Origin: Cololabis saira | Taxonomy: Eukaryota > Chordata > Actinopteri > Beloniformes > Belonidae | NCBI RefSeq assembly: GCF_033807715.1 | Contig: NC_084601.1 | Span: forward strand, 16,794,690-16,858,689 | Direction: 5' to 3' | DNA: 64,000 nucleotides | Shown: positions 1-15,437 of the stretch, in pieces | Numbering within the stretch: position 1 is the stretch's first letter | How the letters are laid out: every line of letters begins with the position of its first letter | The notes under the pieces: generated by a model | Told to the model about the DNA's origin: nothing | Databases searched by the model: none | The model's input: only the letters and a program-made list of their open reading frames with translations | Translations under genes and position numbers: made by a program

Positions 1-1409
1 TTTGAAACTATTACAAGACAAGGAACTTTAGCCCTGCATGTTTAGTGGAAATACATAGAAGAGGGCACCTGTGTGTCTGTCTGCTCGGGTGCATGTGGAG
101 TGTGCCTGCGTATCCCTTACTTTCACCGTCCCTCAATCTGTTCCACTCATGCATGGCTCTTTGCTTCTGAGATAACTCTCCTCCCCTGACAGTGTCCAGC
201 GGTGCCGTGAAAACTTGCCTCCCTCCATCCATACCTTTATCCTTCCTGCATGCCGAGTAGAGATTATATCATCTGCATGGGAGAGTAATAAGGCTGTGGG
301 GAGATACCACGGTCAGCGGCATATTCAGTGTGTGTGTGTTTGTTTGGGTATGAGGGTGCTGGTGAAATAGCTGTCATTGCGTGGCTTTTTTAGGAGCACG
401 TTTTCTTATCACCCTGTACCAGTGTCCTTGACTGGATCCGGTGTGTGTATGTGTGTGCGTACCTATGTGATGTTTAGGATCAGAGGGATTAGTGACCTCA
501 CACAGGTAGAGATTGTTTTTCTTGGATCAGTTTCCTACTGTTTCCAATATCCACTCCTACTGATGTTATCGCCACTTGAGCCATTGTCACACATGGTCTG
601 CTGCCCTGAAATCTTCTGGAGATTTTCTCTAAGGGTCCCATATCAGAAACTAGATCTTTAATAAATTTTCTGACCTCTAACGGAGATTTACCACGCAGCA
701 CCTTTACAGTGGTGGCCACAGTTTTACATTTTATGTAACAGTTTTGCTGCTTCTGTCTTTGTTGAGGAAATTCAGATTGATTCTAGATTGTTGTGTAAAG
801 TGGACAGATAATCAACACAAGAGTAATTGTTAACGAGTACGAGTCAACTGAAACCAACTCATCATTCTGAGAATAGCCGATTGTTAGGGCCCTGTCACAT
901 CTTGACAGTTTAGCCAGCATAGGCCGACTGTTTTTAATAAGTGAAGAGAACCATGCACAAAATGTTTTGTTGTATCTCAGCGTATGGCTCGTAGTATAAA
1001 TCCAAAATATGTGAGTTATGTGATTAACACACTTTCACACACGTTACTTGTGAGTTACTCAAAACTTAAATGTCCCAATAATGTCTAACATACCCAGAAC
1101 TTATTTCTAACCTATGAGTAACTTTCTTTGAACCTATGTTTAATGTATATCAAGAACAGAAATGGCTGAACATGTTTGCAAACGACAGCTACCCTATAAC
1201 ATGGATGTATTATATTAACTGGATATCGGACAGAAAAATGGCCGCCGTTCATTTCAATGGAAGTTGCTCGCCTGTCGCATACGCCGAAAAAGTTCCTGAC
1301 TTCCGGGTTTACTTCCGCGTTATAGGGCCCATAGAGCATGCGCACTTGAGTCACCTCCCATGATGCTCTGGGGCCTCCCATCATGCCCCGGGGCAATGAG
1401 AACGAGTAG

Positions 1410-1525
1410 TATATAATATGTATTAATATAATATATTAATTAATGTATATTATTACATGTATATTATTACATATACTATTAATGTATTAATATAATATAA
1501 TTATATAATATGTATTAATATAATA
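1410..1525. repeat. AT-rich tract with repeated 24-mer
   Basis: Almost pure A/T. A 24-base word starting tatataatatgtatt occurs at 1410-1433 and again at 1502-1525. The part between is built of tattaat/attaata and tatattattacatg motifs and is partly self-complementary. Confidence 0.75.
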
Positions 1526-2425
1526 CATCCATGGAATGCACGGACACAGCTGTGACGTCACGCCCAGAAAGAGACTTTTCTTTGACTTTTCTGGCCGTTA
1601 TAAAACATTTTTGACGGATATAAAGTCCATGACTTAAAAATATAGAATACAAAGATTAGTAATTAACAGTGATTACAGCTGGAGGTGTCCTGTGAACAGT
1701 TTTAGAGGCTTCTCTTTTACTATTGCGGTCTATGGGAAAAAAGCTTTTTGGGCCCTTTTGTTGCAGTACCGCGGCTGGCCACTGGGAAAAATCGGCGTGC
1801 CTGCCCTATAATAGCATACTGGCAGCATTTAGGGAAATCTGTATACAAATATGGTTCGCAGGAGGAACCAGTCAGTAACTCCTCAAGATTCTGTGGTGAG
1901 CAGATGTCATTTAGTAAAATAATGTTGGTTATAGATACAAAGGTTTATAAAAACAATTGATTTTATTTAATGTCCCTGTTCATTTAAATAAATAGTTCAT
2001 TTAAAAGTTTAAAAACATATTTACAAAAGTGAAAAAATATTAATATGTATTTTATTTACAATATGGTACGTGATGCTTCCCTGTCCGACTGTCTGTGAAG
2101 GCAACGGGAGTTCTAGGTGAAGACGTGAGAAGCAAGAGTTGAGAAAAAAGCTAGTTTTGGGAAACAGTCAAGTAAGAAGACAGTCTTTGTATATTTTTTT
2201 AAGACTTCAAGTTGTGTAAGATTGATGAGAAGATTACACCAGTGATTTGTATAAATTATTGGTTGAGTCTCAACGGGAAGCTTGTGGACGGAGCTTTTGA
2301 AGAGAGCGGTAACCTGCAGGCTGCGGTCGGCCGACCTGACCACTAGTTTGCAGTGAATCGTTACCGGACATGATGACGAGATAGACGGACCCCAGATAGC
2401 AGTCTGAGCGCACGCGTCACTCGTA

Positions 2426-2439
2426 GTAACCCTGGCAAC
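2426..2439 (+). promoter_or_regulatory. Candidate RFX X-box
   Basis: The 14-mer GTAACCCTGGCAAC matches the full RFX consensus GTNRCCNNRGYAAC at every position. RFX factors act in ciliated and neural cells. Whether the site is used, or belongs to an old repeat, cannot be told from sequence alone. Confidence 0.4.
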
Positions 2440-3099
2440 GCTGGAAACGGAGACGAGACGTGCTGCAGCAGGTGTGGGCCACACACCTGTAACGCTTTGG
2501 AGACGAGCTGTAACCTGGTGCTCCGAGCTGCTCTGGTGGAGAACAGGACGATACAGAACCGGACCAGACTGGTGGGTTAACAAGTTAGCACAAGGTACCT
2601 TGTTTTATTTTATTTTCTGCTCACTGAGTGGACGGACCTGGAGTTACACAAGCATCGTTTCAGGCCTGTCACCTGGGGTGTATTTAGATGCCGGCTTTAG
2701 GGTTTATGACTAGTTATAAACACTGAATTAATTTATGATACACTGTGAGAAGTGATCTGTGGCTGAAAAAAAAACGCTTTCACGTTGTTTTGTTATCTTA
2801 TTTAATTTTTCTTTATTAAAAGGAGGGCCTTGTCCATACTTTACCTGGTGTTAGTTAAGTTTCTAGTTTTCACATTTGAGTATTAAGAGTTACTTCCGAA
2901 TATACTGTCCTGTGACCCAATTAATTAGAAATAGATTTAATTACAAGTTTTTAGTAGGAAAGTACACTGTAAAAGAACCCAGAGCCAACTCAAGTAATTT
3001 AGGAGTAAACATGGCCTACATCATTAATTGATTTAAATTAAAAATGAAGAGTGCAGATAAAATCGCTTCAGTTGTCATATGCACAGTTAAATATAACTT

Positions 3100-4260
3100 T
3101 TTTCAGCCTGGATTTGAACACAGTCAGAGTTGACGCCTGTCTCATATCTTTTGGAAGACTGTTCCAGATTTTCGGAGCATAAAACTGAAATGCAGCTTCA
3201 CCGTGTTTAGTAGTGACTCTGGGCACCAGCAGGAGAGCACTCCTTGAGGTTCTCAGAGTTGTTAATATGGTTCTAACATGTCAGAGATGTAGTTTGCCAC
3301 TACGCCATGAAAAGACTTGGACAAAAGCAAAGCTCTTTTAAAGTATATTTATCCTAGTCAGGACTTGAGCAGTAGCATTTTGTATGTAATGCAGCTGTCT
3401 AGCAGCTCATTTAGAGGAGTGATTCTCAACCGGGGGTCCGCAGACTTCAGATTTCTTTAAAATGCTTTTACTGTGAAATATTTGCAGGTAGTTGTTCGGG
3501 GAACGCTCATTAACTTGCAAAGTTCAAGTAAGTGCTTGAAATTGCAATAATGTTAAAAAAAAAAACAAAAACAAAGAACACGATAAGCACATTAACACAA
3601 ATAAGAAGACAAAAAGAGGTAGATGATGACAGGTCCTAAGTGTTGATCACAAATTTGCAGGGGGTCCAGTCAGACACCAAAAAGGTTGAGAACCACTGGT
3701 TTAGAGAGCCCAGTGAGCAGCCCGTTACAGTAGTCTAACCTGCTGGAGACAAACACATGGATTAGTCTTTCTAAATCTGGTTTAGACACTATTGCTTTGA
3801 TTCTAGCAATGTTTTTTAGATGGTAAAAAGCTGCCAATGTTATTGATTTAATGTGGTTGATAAAGTTCAAATCTGGGTTCAATATTACCCCTAGATTTCT
3901 AACCTGATTTTTAGGTTCTACAAATAGTCGCAAGTTAAAACTTTTTCTTTTGTTTCTGTGGACCACAATGATTTCAGTTGTGTCTGAGTTTAACTGGAGA
4001 AAATTGTTTTGCATCCACACACTTATCTGTTTTATGCAGTGACACAATGACTGTACAGGCCCACATTCTCCTGCTGTTAGTGACACGTAGATCTGAGTGT
4101 AATCGGCATTGTTGTGGTAGGACACATTATAACTGCATATTAGCAGGCCTAATAGAAGCATGTACAGATTGAATAATAGGGGTCCCAGGATTGACCCCTG
4201 CAAAACCCTGCAGGTCAAGGCTGAAACGACATCATCCCCTGACTGTGAGTGTGAGGTTTT
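3100..4260 (-). mobile_element. LINE fragment A (L2/CR1-like reverse transcriptase), decayed
   Basis: Minus-strand reading around 3670-4218 is recognisably a non-LTR reverse transcriptase: LQGSILGPLLFNLYMLLLG, then a motif region NNADYTQIYVSL, then QNNFLQLNSDTTEI, NLGVILNPDLNFINHIKS and SSRLDYCNGLLTGLS. The catalytic YADD box is degraded to NADY and the PQG box to LQG, so it cannot be active. The 3' part continues to about 3100 beyond a hAT insertion (3417-3698). The left and right limits are approximate; the family is inferred from recalled fish LINEs. Confidence 0.82.
3417..3698. mobile_element. Non-autonomous hAT-like element nested in LINE A
   Basis: The 282-bp insert begins with GAGTGATTCTCAACC and ends with GGTTGAGAACCACTG, which are inverted repeats. 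It is flanked by atttagag (3409-3416) and gtttagag (3699-3706), an 8-bp duplication with one mismatch. Removing it rejoins the LINE sequence, so the hAT inserted into LINE A. No transposase reading frame is left. Confidence 0.85.
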
Positions 4261-4849
4261 AGATGATGACGGATGCTCCTTACATCCACGCCCATGGTCG
4301 CAAGACCTCTTGCCAGTTTCTTTGATGTTTTTTGGTATGACAGTGATTTTGATGTTGATACTGCGACTTCTGGGATGTCTTGTGTGGCTTCGACAAACAG
4401 CACCTTTATTGGGTAAGACAGGTGACCTTTGTCAATACACTGCCGTGTGGTATGGATAGTTAAGGCTATTGTTTGGAATACGTTGGGAATGCCAGCAACA
4501 TAGAAAGCATTCATTAGTATAAGCCATCTATATGTTTTCGAAATGTTTTATAGAAGTTAATAATACATGATGTATGCGTCCAACTTGTTACGAATATGCT
4601 ATGTATAGGCCCAAGATTTAAAAAACTAAACACTGGTAGTTCAGCGTATACCAGTGTTTTAGAAAATGCGTAAATCATCATGGTGTGACAGCTATTTTAG
4701 AAAAGGAATTAGATCAAAAAGGCATCCTCTTTTTGGGTTAAAGATGGTTGCCTAAAGACACAGTTATTACATTGCATCAAAATGCAAGAAAATTGCTACA
4801 AAAGGCAAGACATGCACGTTTATTTCATGTTCATACTGCATAGCAATTA
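4261..4849. other. Sequence between the two LINE copies
   Basis: No gene is seen. It may include further decayed 5' sequence of LINE A up to about 4460; the rest is unclassified. Confidence 0.4.
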
Positions 4850-5940
4850 AAAGTGCTTTATATAGAACATACAGCAAGACGCAAAAGAAACTTTGAACAT
4901 ACATTTAAAATAGAATTAAAACAACTAATGATATGAAACAGAAAAAAAAATAGAATAGCACAGATAAATTCAAAAGATTTAAGATCCAGTGGACCGTGGG
5001 GAATAATGATTGCCTTGATAAGCAGCAGGAAAGAGAAAAGTTTTAACCTTAATTTAAAACAGCTGAGCTTTCCAGTAGACGGGCTGTCTCTGAAAGGTTC
5101 TATCACTTGTAAGAAGCATTAAAAACTGAATGTTTAGCTCTGACTCTGGGAGCAGAAAGTAAACCTGACCCGACAACATGAGAGCTTTTGCTGTTTTTGT
5201 AACAAATTAAAAGGTTTGAAATGTGTTTTGGCCCTAAATTATTCATTCCTTTTAAACTAAGGGAAGTACTTTTAAATTAATTCACTGACATGCAGGAAGC
5301 CAGTGTAAGGATCAGGGGACTGGAGTTATATGATCCCTTTTCTTGGTCTTGCTGAGGACTGGAGCAGCAGCGTTTTGAACTAACTGCAGCTGACTGATGG
5401 AGGCCTGAAAGGACAGTGTTACATTTGTCCAGTCTACTAAAGATAAATGCATGGGCGCGTTTTCCTAAATCCTGCTCGGATGTCTGTTCTTTATTCCTTG
5501 ATGTGCTCTTTATGTGATAATATCCTGATCTCACAGAGTTCTTAATTTGACTCTTTAAATTCAGGTCAGAATCCTTGACTATTTCCAGATTTTTGGCCTA
5601 TTTCTTAGATTTTAATATCACTGTTTGAAGGTGAGTGCTGACTTTCAATCTTTCTAACTTGGCTCCAAAAACTACTATTTTAGTTTTGTCTTTGTTTAAC
5701 TGAAGGAAGTTTTGGCACATTGACTCTTTGATTTTGATCAATGCATTTGATCTGTGTTTGAATTGGACTGTAATCTCCTGGATGGAAGGTTATATAGGTT
5801 TGTGTGAAAATGAATGTCGCCTGCTTTATTATGACAACAGTTTTATTATTTTTCAGAATATGAAAAATTGGGAGCATGTAGATATTGGACAGCAGAAGCC
5901 CAGAAGTGATGATCCCTGCATTTGCAGTGTGATAATGCAC
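4850..5940 (-). mobile_element. LINE fragment B (same general class as A), heavily decayed
   Basis: The minus strand at 5680-5940 gives LLLSNIYMLPIFHILKNN and ATFIFTQTYITFHPGDYSP, an eroded match to the reverse-transcriptase region around the YADD box. Minus 5277-5534 gives SGYYHIKSTSRNKE and HAFIFSRLDKCNTVLSGL, the C-terminal thumb region. Several frames must be combined, so it is a pseudogene. The 4850-5280 part corresponds to the 3' region. It lies in the same orientation as copy A, about 600 bases away. Confidence 0.75.
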
Positions 5941-9415
<3,475 letters not shown>

Positions 9416-10034
9416 AGGGAGTATAAGTGTTGAGGTTCTGAATCATACATGGGGAACAATCCATGCACCAGCATACATAGAGAAGCATTATAAAGTCAAT
9501 GGATTTGTTCTTATATCTCTTCAGGTGCTTCTCTGTGTCATTCGTTTGGTTATCCGGTTGCTCTTGGGTATTGAACTGCTAGAAGTAACAGTATGGTGCT
9601 CCTTGCTCAAAGTTGGACACATTGGCCTGCCATATGATTTTTGCCTTCTTTTCTGACTGGATCTATGTCTTCATTAGATGTTTACAGAGTAAAATCACTC
9701 ATTTATGCGTGCAAACAAAGAGAAATACACCCATCTGTGTATGCTCGTAAAATCGCAGGCCATAAACACCTGCATGCACGTGCTCGCGTCATAAAAGCGC
9801 ACATGCACAAATAGACTGTGGCAGGCTTTTAAAACTTTGTCAGATTAATGGCTACTTTCTCTCTGTGGTCAATAAATGCCTTAGAGAGTTCGCTAAAGGC
9901 TGCAGGAGACATCTCCATGTGTGTGTGGGTTGTGTGTGGAGCTCCTAACAGGCCTCATGGGTCAAACTGTCAACGCAAACACGGCTAAGCAGCTGGGTGG
10001 CCAGCGGGCAATCGATGTAAGGTGAGGAGGCTGT

Positions 10035-10197
<163 letters not shown>

Positions 10198-13100
10198 AGA
10201 GGTGTTTGTCTGTTTTTGTGTGTAAATGTGGACATTTAGGTGGAGAAAAAACACATACATTGGGAAAAACAGGGATGTTGAGGTGAGTACTGTGAAACAG
10301 CCATTTTTTTTCCTGCGTTCTGCTTTCCGTTCGATTCATCAAAACTTCATCAAGATTCCTCATAGATGCAAAATGAAGTTCCTTGGCAGAAGAAGCAGTA
10401 GCAGGAGCTGGTGGAGGTTGTTAGATGTTGCAACTTCCATGTCTGACACCCACAGGGTTCACTAGAGGTTTTGCTTTTCCAGTTGGGGAGGAAGAAGCCA
10501 GGGTGTTGGTTTTGAGACACGTGACCCACAAGACCCGCCTCGACGTGGGCTAGAGGTATCACAAGACCGGAGAGCACTGGGCCTGCTTTGCCTCTCCTCG
10601 GCTTCAGGGAGTATTGCTGCTCCAGCTCGCTTCTTGGCCGGTGAACCCTGGTTTTTAAACTCGCCCCAGCAGTGCTCATTACCCCCTCCCTGGGCCCATT
10701 TACGCGCACTGATTCACACAACCATGCACACGCACGCCAGCGCTCAAACACACGGACAGATGTTGGCATCAATGAAGTGTAACAGAGCTGTTGCCCCAAA
10801 CCTTTTGAACCCCGTGGCTTGAGGGGGTCGCTGTCAGGATGATGACTCTAATGATCCTCGGATACCCCAAGGCCCGACACACCAGCACTGCATAAGTGGA
10901 TCTCTCGAAAGCTGATGTTTCCACAGCGTCATGTTTCAGTTGACACAAGTTTAAACAGGAAACTCATCACTTAGTCGGGCACTATACTTGCGCGCTGTGA
11001 TTTCAGATGCTGCTTGTGTGGGTATTTTTATTTTATGCAAGCATCATTACAGCACATTCAGTGTTTCAAGTACTTAAGTGCAGCAATTTAGCTCTCTACA
11101 CTTTCAGCCTCCAGAGTGTTTGATCACCACTTTAGCTTTAGGTGAGCTCAGTTAGGCATGCAGCACCCATCCCAACCCCCCAAACACACACAAATGCCTT
11201 TCTCCCATTTTCTTTTTCCTGCTTCTTCCTTTTATTTCTATCTTGCCAGCAGTGTTTTTATATCAGCCACTCTGTGGAATGCACTGGTCCAAATCTAAAT
11301 CATCTCCACAAACATCAGCAGTGGAGCTCTGCTGTAGGAAAATGGAAAAATGTGACTTGTCTCACCTTCCAGCTCATCTCTGTATTTTTTTTCTTTTTCC
11401 CACTGGCACTCACTTGTGACAACAGGGTACCACCTCTGGATCTGGATGAGGCAGAAACTGGGGCTATATTGCCTCTGCTGAAGTGTGCAAGTGCACATTT
11501 CTGAGAGAGATATTGAGCTCTGGGCGAAGCAGTCAGGTGCAGCTGAAGTGGTTGGTGTCAGTGAGGCCGTGAGGCCGTGATGGTGCTTCTTCATGTATCT
11601 GGATGTGGCAGCACACTGGACCCAAGTGGTTTTTACAGAGAATCAAATGATTGAAATACCTCGCTTGATGTGCCGAAACACAATATTAATAATGGATATA
11701 TTGCATCACATTCACTTTTTTCATGACGTCGTTCAGCTTCAAAGAAAGGAGTTCCAATTAGAATTTAAAAACAAAAAAAGTTTTGACACTTGTATAATTT
11801 TGACATGACAGCAAAGACGAGGAGCCCAGAGTTCGTCATTGCTAGGTTGCATGCGATTTCTCTGATGGCAGATGTCCTCTAGCCATTACTTGCTTCCTTA
11901 AAAAAAAAACTTCTGCTCACTGTGAAGTTGACCGGGATCCATAATGTGGCAAAATGAATCAATGTGATTACTGGCGAAGAGTAATCAAGTAATTAATCAA
12001 GATGACATTTAGCTGACGCTGGAAAGCTTAGAGGAGGACATATGGAAACTGAAGCAGAAGCAACAAAGAAGAACAGTAGAATCGCAAGAGAAAGCCAGTA
12101 ACACAACAACAACAAAATTATAATTGGAGATCTGCGAGGATAGAAGATTGTTTTCAAAGATGAAAACTACCTGCAAGTTTTTTTTAATCAATATTACATT
12201 TCAAACTGTGCCAAACCAGAGATCTTTTTTTGTAACTGATACATCATGTTTTTACAAGTAGCTGTCTATTCTCAGCATATCAAAACACACAGAGCAAGCA
12301 CACACAAACAAACATGTCAATCATTGGCAGATCAATAAATAAATAACTTTTGAAAAAAAAAGAAAGGAAAAAGTCTGACGGGGAGATGGAAGCTCCAACA
12401 CTTTCTCTGATGAGGCAGCCAGAATCTTATTTAGTTGAGGTTAGTGATGTGAATGTTGCACTGTTGTGATGGCAAATATAACTGCTTGCATTTCCCCAAT
12501 TCCCAGCTGTCTTTAAGAAACCATTAAAAAAAGAGGGAAAAAAAAACAGATTGAAAGATTTGACAACTGGCTCACATTGCTCTGGATGGGAGGCATGAAC
12601 CCACTCACTGAAATAAATGGCAGCTCACACTGTCTCCTGTATCTTCACCATCAAGATTGTCATAAAACAGTACAACATGTATTAACTTCAAACCTTATTG
12701 TTGCATTTTATTATAGAGAAATATAGCATTCGTTGAATTGATGAATGTATGGGTGAAGCTAATTTTGTAGTCAATCTGAACATCACACCAGTTTTCTATC
12801 CTCTGTCACATCTCCATCTCTTCTTTTGTACCACTTGTCAGTTCTTAGAGTTTTAAAAGAAAAAGACTTTTTTCTCTCAGAAATGTGACTGAAACCATTA
12901 AGGTATTTTGTTTGAACTTAAAAGGGCATCACACATCTTGCCGAGTGCTTTGATTCAACCGAATATGACAGATTTCACCATATACCAAAACTGTTCAAAT
13001 ACACACCCTTCTTACTATCTGTCAGAAGTTTAGGTTACAGCTTTGGAAGTGGGACGCAGCGAGTGAAGTGCAGCCTAAAAAGGAGAAGACGGAGCAGATG

Positions 13101-14339
13101 GAAAGAATATTGATCCATTTTTACATATATTTTGCTGCAATTGAGGGGAGTAAAAGTGTAAATGAAAAGAAATAAATTAAAAAACTATTAGCACCGGTAC
13201 ATGGGGGCCTTGAGGGTGTAAAGAGTCTGCATATACCATGCGACAGCAAAGGTGTCGGATAGTGACAGAGAAATGTTGTTAGGATGGCATATATGCATGC
13301 AGTGCTTGTCAAATTCAGCGCTTGGGTGCAATTTAGCCACAGGAAATTGAAAATAAAGACAACCTTTGCGTGGAAAGAGATAGGACACATTTCTTTTCAC
13401 TGTCTCTTCCAAACGACACAGCTCATACGGTGTATTCATACAGCAAGTAATCATGCAGCTAAGTGGGTAGCAAATAGCACTCATTCTGCAGGGCTGAGGT
13501 TTTCCCACCCACTGGGACTCACTGAAAAACTCCTATGGTGCCACAACGCATTGCGAAGGAAATGGAAAACTATAAATATTTTGACTCTCAATCTCAGTAG
13601 AATGTTGGTGGTATGCTTGGAGACGTTTGATTCCGACATGACCGCTAGATTATCAAATACTACGTTTTTTTCACTGAATTTTTCCAACAATTGGACCCCA
13701 TTAGAATTAAATTAATTCCTATTAATTTCACTAACTTTCTGTTGACTTTGTACAAGATGGTCTCATGACTGAAAGATGTATATAATAGTCCTTGTTCTTT
13801 GTTCAATATATTTACCTCTAAATACTATAAACAAGTTCACACAACAGTTGGGGGAATATAAGTATCAGACTTGTTATATGTTATGTTGTCTTTGCAAATT
13901 TGTGACTTGAAAATGTTCTTCTGCAAATCTAATACTTCCAATTAGAAGATAATCAAATCCAGTGTTTTCATATACTGTTTGGTTAGGTTTAGGCACCTTA
14001 AACACAGTTATGTTTTATGTGTTGAAACCAGTTTAGATTTAGGTTTATTTCGAGCTGATAGGTTAGGGTTAGGAGAAACACCATAGCTGCTTTGAAAGCA
14101 AAGGCAGATATTAAGATTGATATTTGGCTTTCTATTTCAGTCATTTGGATATCAATTTGATTTTTGACATCTTGGGTTACGTGCCAGATATAAAAACACG
14201 GAAATAATCTCCCAAGGCATGGAAAAAAAAACAAAAAAAAACACTAAAATGCATTATTATGAAAGTCATGTTGGTTATCCTGGAAGCAGACGCACATGTT
14301 CTGTATCCAAATACAGTGATTTCTATTCCGTACATGTTT

Positions 14340-14470
14340 CACAACGTTATGGGTTCAAACCTCTGTGGGGACTTCTCTGTGTAGACTTGTATTTCTGTGC
14401 TTGTGTAGGTTTGTTTTTTTTTCCTAGGTGCTTCAGTTTCCTTCTTCTGTCCAGAAACATGCATCTGCAG
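14340..14470 (+). repeat. Decayed Rex3/RTE-like repeat fragment
   Basis: The string gggttcaaacctctgtgggg is followed by ttctctgtgtagacttg, cctaggtgcttcagtttcc and gtccagaaacatgcat. This tracks the order of a very common teleost repeat, of which 58689-58980 is a better copy in the opposite orientation. Confidence 0.45.
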
Positions 14471-15400
14471 CTGATGCAGCTGATAACCTCCGTGTGATGA
14501 CCCTGACAACTCGTTCGATTGGTTAGCTTCCTGTGCGTTTGGCCATGGTTTTATCCCATATCAGTGGAAACCGTTGCTTATCAATGCCGATTCAAACCAA
14601 TTAACCACAAACGGTTAAACATTGTCAGAGGTGACTGGTGATTTCTGTTGTTATGAACTTGATTCTCAGTGGGATTAAGAGTAAAACTATATTTTTCAGC
14701 ATAGGTTACTTGACGATGTTGGGAAAAACCGGCTCAGATCTTCATTGGAAAATATCAAACGGGTTTTATGAAAATCACATAAACACTAATGTCATAATGG
14801 CAGTTAAGAACAAACCTAGTTATCATAGTTATAATAAAAAGATTTCAATTACCGGTATGTGTCTGAAACACTTGCCCACAAGAGAATGTTGTAGGCGCGT
14901 TTTTCACATCACATCTTGCACTAGCAAACATCCTGACACCCACACAGTGTTATGCTTCAGCTCGAGCAACCGCATCAGTTTCATTTCTCAAAGGAGAACC
15001 TTTTAGTTAGAAATCTTTTGCTTTGGAAGATTAGGTGTGTTAAATTCCCACATCAGCCAAGTTACAATGTTATGCCGCGCTTGTGCTTGCAAAAGTAGAG
15101 GGCTCTTACGAGCCGGGCTGATTTCTATGGGTGGAATCAAATCCTGAGGATGGAGCTTCCCTCGTGGTGCATGACTGCACTGCTCTCCCGCTTAGCATTG
15201 TGGCCTGACTATGCGCTCAACTGTTTATCCGGCCCCTGTTCTGTCCAACACCTTCTCTCTCCTTGGGATAAATTGTCTGGAACATTTTGGACCGGGGTTG
15301 TAGAGGGAAAGAACAAGCTTAGAGGCCTCATGTCGAGAGCTGATGAAGCCCTGACAGTCCTTGAGCCCTGTAAAAGGGAAGATTGCTCTCACTGCGGGCC

Positions 15401-15437
15401 GTGTGTGTGTGTGTGTGTGTGTGTGCGTGTGTGTGTG
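15401..15437. repeat. (GT)n microsatellite
   Basis: GT dinucleotides with one gc interruption, followed by a G-rich run. Confidence 0.9.

Larger units (their letters stand above)
1..3090. other. Intronic or upstream sequence, unclassified
   Basis: No exon can be supported. It contains an AT-rich tract (1410-1525), a GC-rich patch near 1360-1394 with two similar copies of a cctcccat-atg motif, and an RFX-type X-box at 2426-2439. The 1.1-2.6 kb part looks like old repetitive DNA (tgacgtca palindrome at 1553-1560), but I could not find convincing terminal repeats. Confidence 0.5.

Noticed and set aside
2113..2583. 156-codon minus-strand ORF
   Set aside because: No recognised domain, no splice context, and it runs across GC-rich, possibly repetitive DNA; most likely chance.
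13284..13715. 143-codon plus-strand ORF
   Set aside because: Low-complexity intron composition, no domain, no splice sites.
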